From: Mannheimia bovis
Lineage (GTDB): Bacteria; Pseudomonadota; Gammaproteobacteria; Enterobacterales; Pasteurellaceae
NCBI RefSeq assembly: GCF_014541205.1
Contig: NZ_CP061280.1
Coordinates: 1,008,798 to 1,072,797, forward strand
Length of the DNA stretch: 64,000 bases
Direction: 5' to 3'
Part shown: piece by piece, positions 63,940 through 64,000 of the stretch
Layout: every line of letters begins with the position of its first letter
Position numbering within the stretch: position 1 is the stretch's first letter
Program-made: the position numbers and the translations under genes
Notes under the pieces: model-generated
Databases searched by the model: none
What the model was told of the DNA's origin: nothing
Seen by the model: only the letters and a program-made list of their open reading frames with translations

Positions 63940-64000
63940 GAATTGAAGAGTTTGATCATGGCTCAGATTGAACGCTGGCGGCAGGCTTAACACATGCAAG
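63940..64000 (+). rRNA. rrs: 16S ribosomal RNA, 5' end only
   Basis: The last 61 bases match the start of gammaproteobacterial 16S rRNA: AATTGAAGAGTTTGATCATG then GCTCAGATTGAACGCTGGCG and the AACACATGCAAG block. The gene continues beyond the window. The mature 5' end is placed by comparison with E. coli. Confidence 0.97.

Overview
The window is chromosomal DNA from a member of the Pasteurellaceae (Gammaproteobacteria). The main evidence is the frequent 9-mer ACAAGCGGT / ACCGCTTGT, which is the DNA uptake signal sequence (USS) of the Actinobacillus pleuropneumoniae / Mannheimia / Haemophilus ducreyi branch rather than the AAGTGCGGT dialect of H. influenzae. The proteins also look like gammaproteobacterial (E. 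coli / H. influenzae) orthologues, and the DNA is AT-rich. The species cannot be fixed from this sequence; a Mannheimia, Bibersteinia or Actinobacillus relative is most likely.

Layout. 0-3 kb: a YdbH-like envelope protein (cut by the window edge) and a membrane protein, then gloA and rnt. 4.2-5.7 kb: the dusB-fis operon behind a stringent-type promoter and a structured leader. 5.7-11.6 kb: sixA, pykA, the heptosyltransferase gene opsX, aroG (with a TyrR-like box) and tyrA. 11.6-13.2 kb: a small AT-rich patch of orphan or damaged genes. 13.2-20.3 kb: recF, ybaB-recR, grxD, ilvE, a lipoprotein, a RidA-like protein, epmC and dsbD. 20.4-23.4 kb: the arginine ABC transporter artPIQM behind paired ARG boxes. 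23.4-33 kb: pgi, ubiK, queC under a preQ1-I riboswitch, menF, alaA, a RarD-like permease, a LysE-like exporter and priA. 33.1-33.8 kb: an ElyC/YdcF-family protein.

33.9-44.0 kb is the most distinctive part. It is a run of ten same-strand genes: neuD, neuB, neuA (fused to an SGNH esterase) and neuC, then a Wzx-type flippase, a GT52 sialyltransferase (LsgB-like), a GT25 transferase, a Wzy-like membrane protein and two GT2 transferases. Together they could make CMP-sialic acid from UDP-GlcNAc and build, sialylate and export a surface oligosaccharide. H. influenzae, in contrast, scavenges its sialic acid for the related lsg locus.

44.0-47.7 kb: msrA and nucleoside salvage (nupC, deoC, deoD). 47.7-50.1 kb: a visibly more GC-rich module with a DsbA-like thioredoxin protein, an NAD(P)-binding oxidoreductase gene broken by a stop codon, and a divergent LysR regulator. 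50.1-53.3 kb: argC-argB-argD behind tandem ARG boxes. 53.3-59.5 kb, on the minus strand: rho, cysK, and thrL-thrA-thrB with a complete attenuator but no thrC. 59.6-64.0 kb: sodA, alr, recD, and then the promoter, leader and first about 60 bases of a 16S rRNA gene.

Many intergenic hairpins that look like Rho-independent terminators are built from two USSs in inverted orientation. No tRNA, CRISPR array, insertion sequence or prophage was seen.
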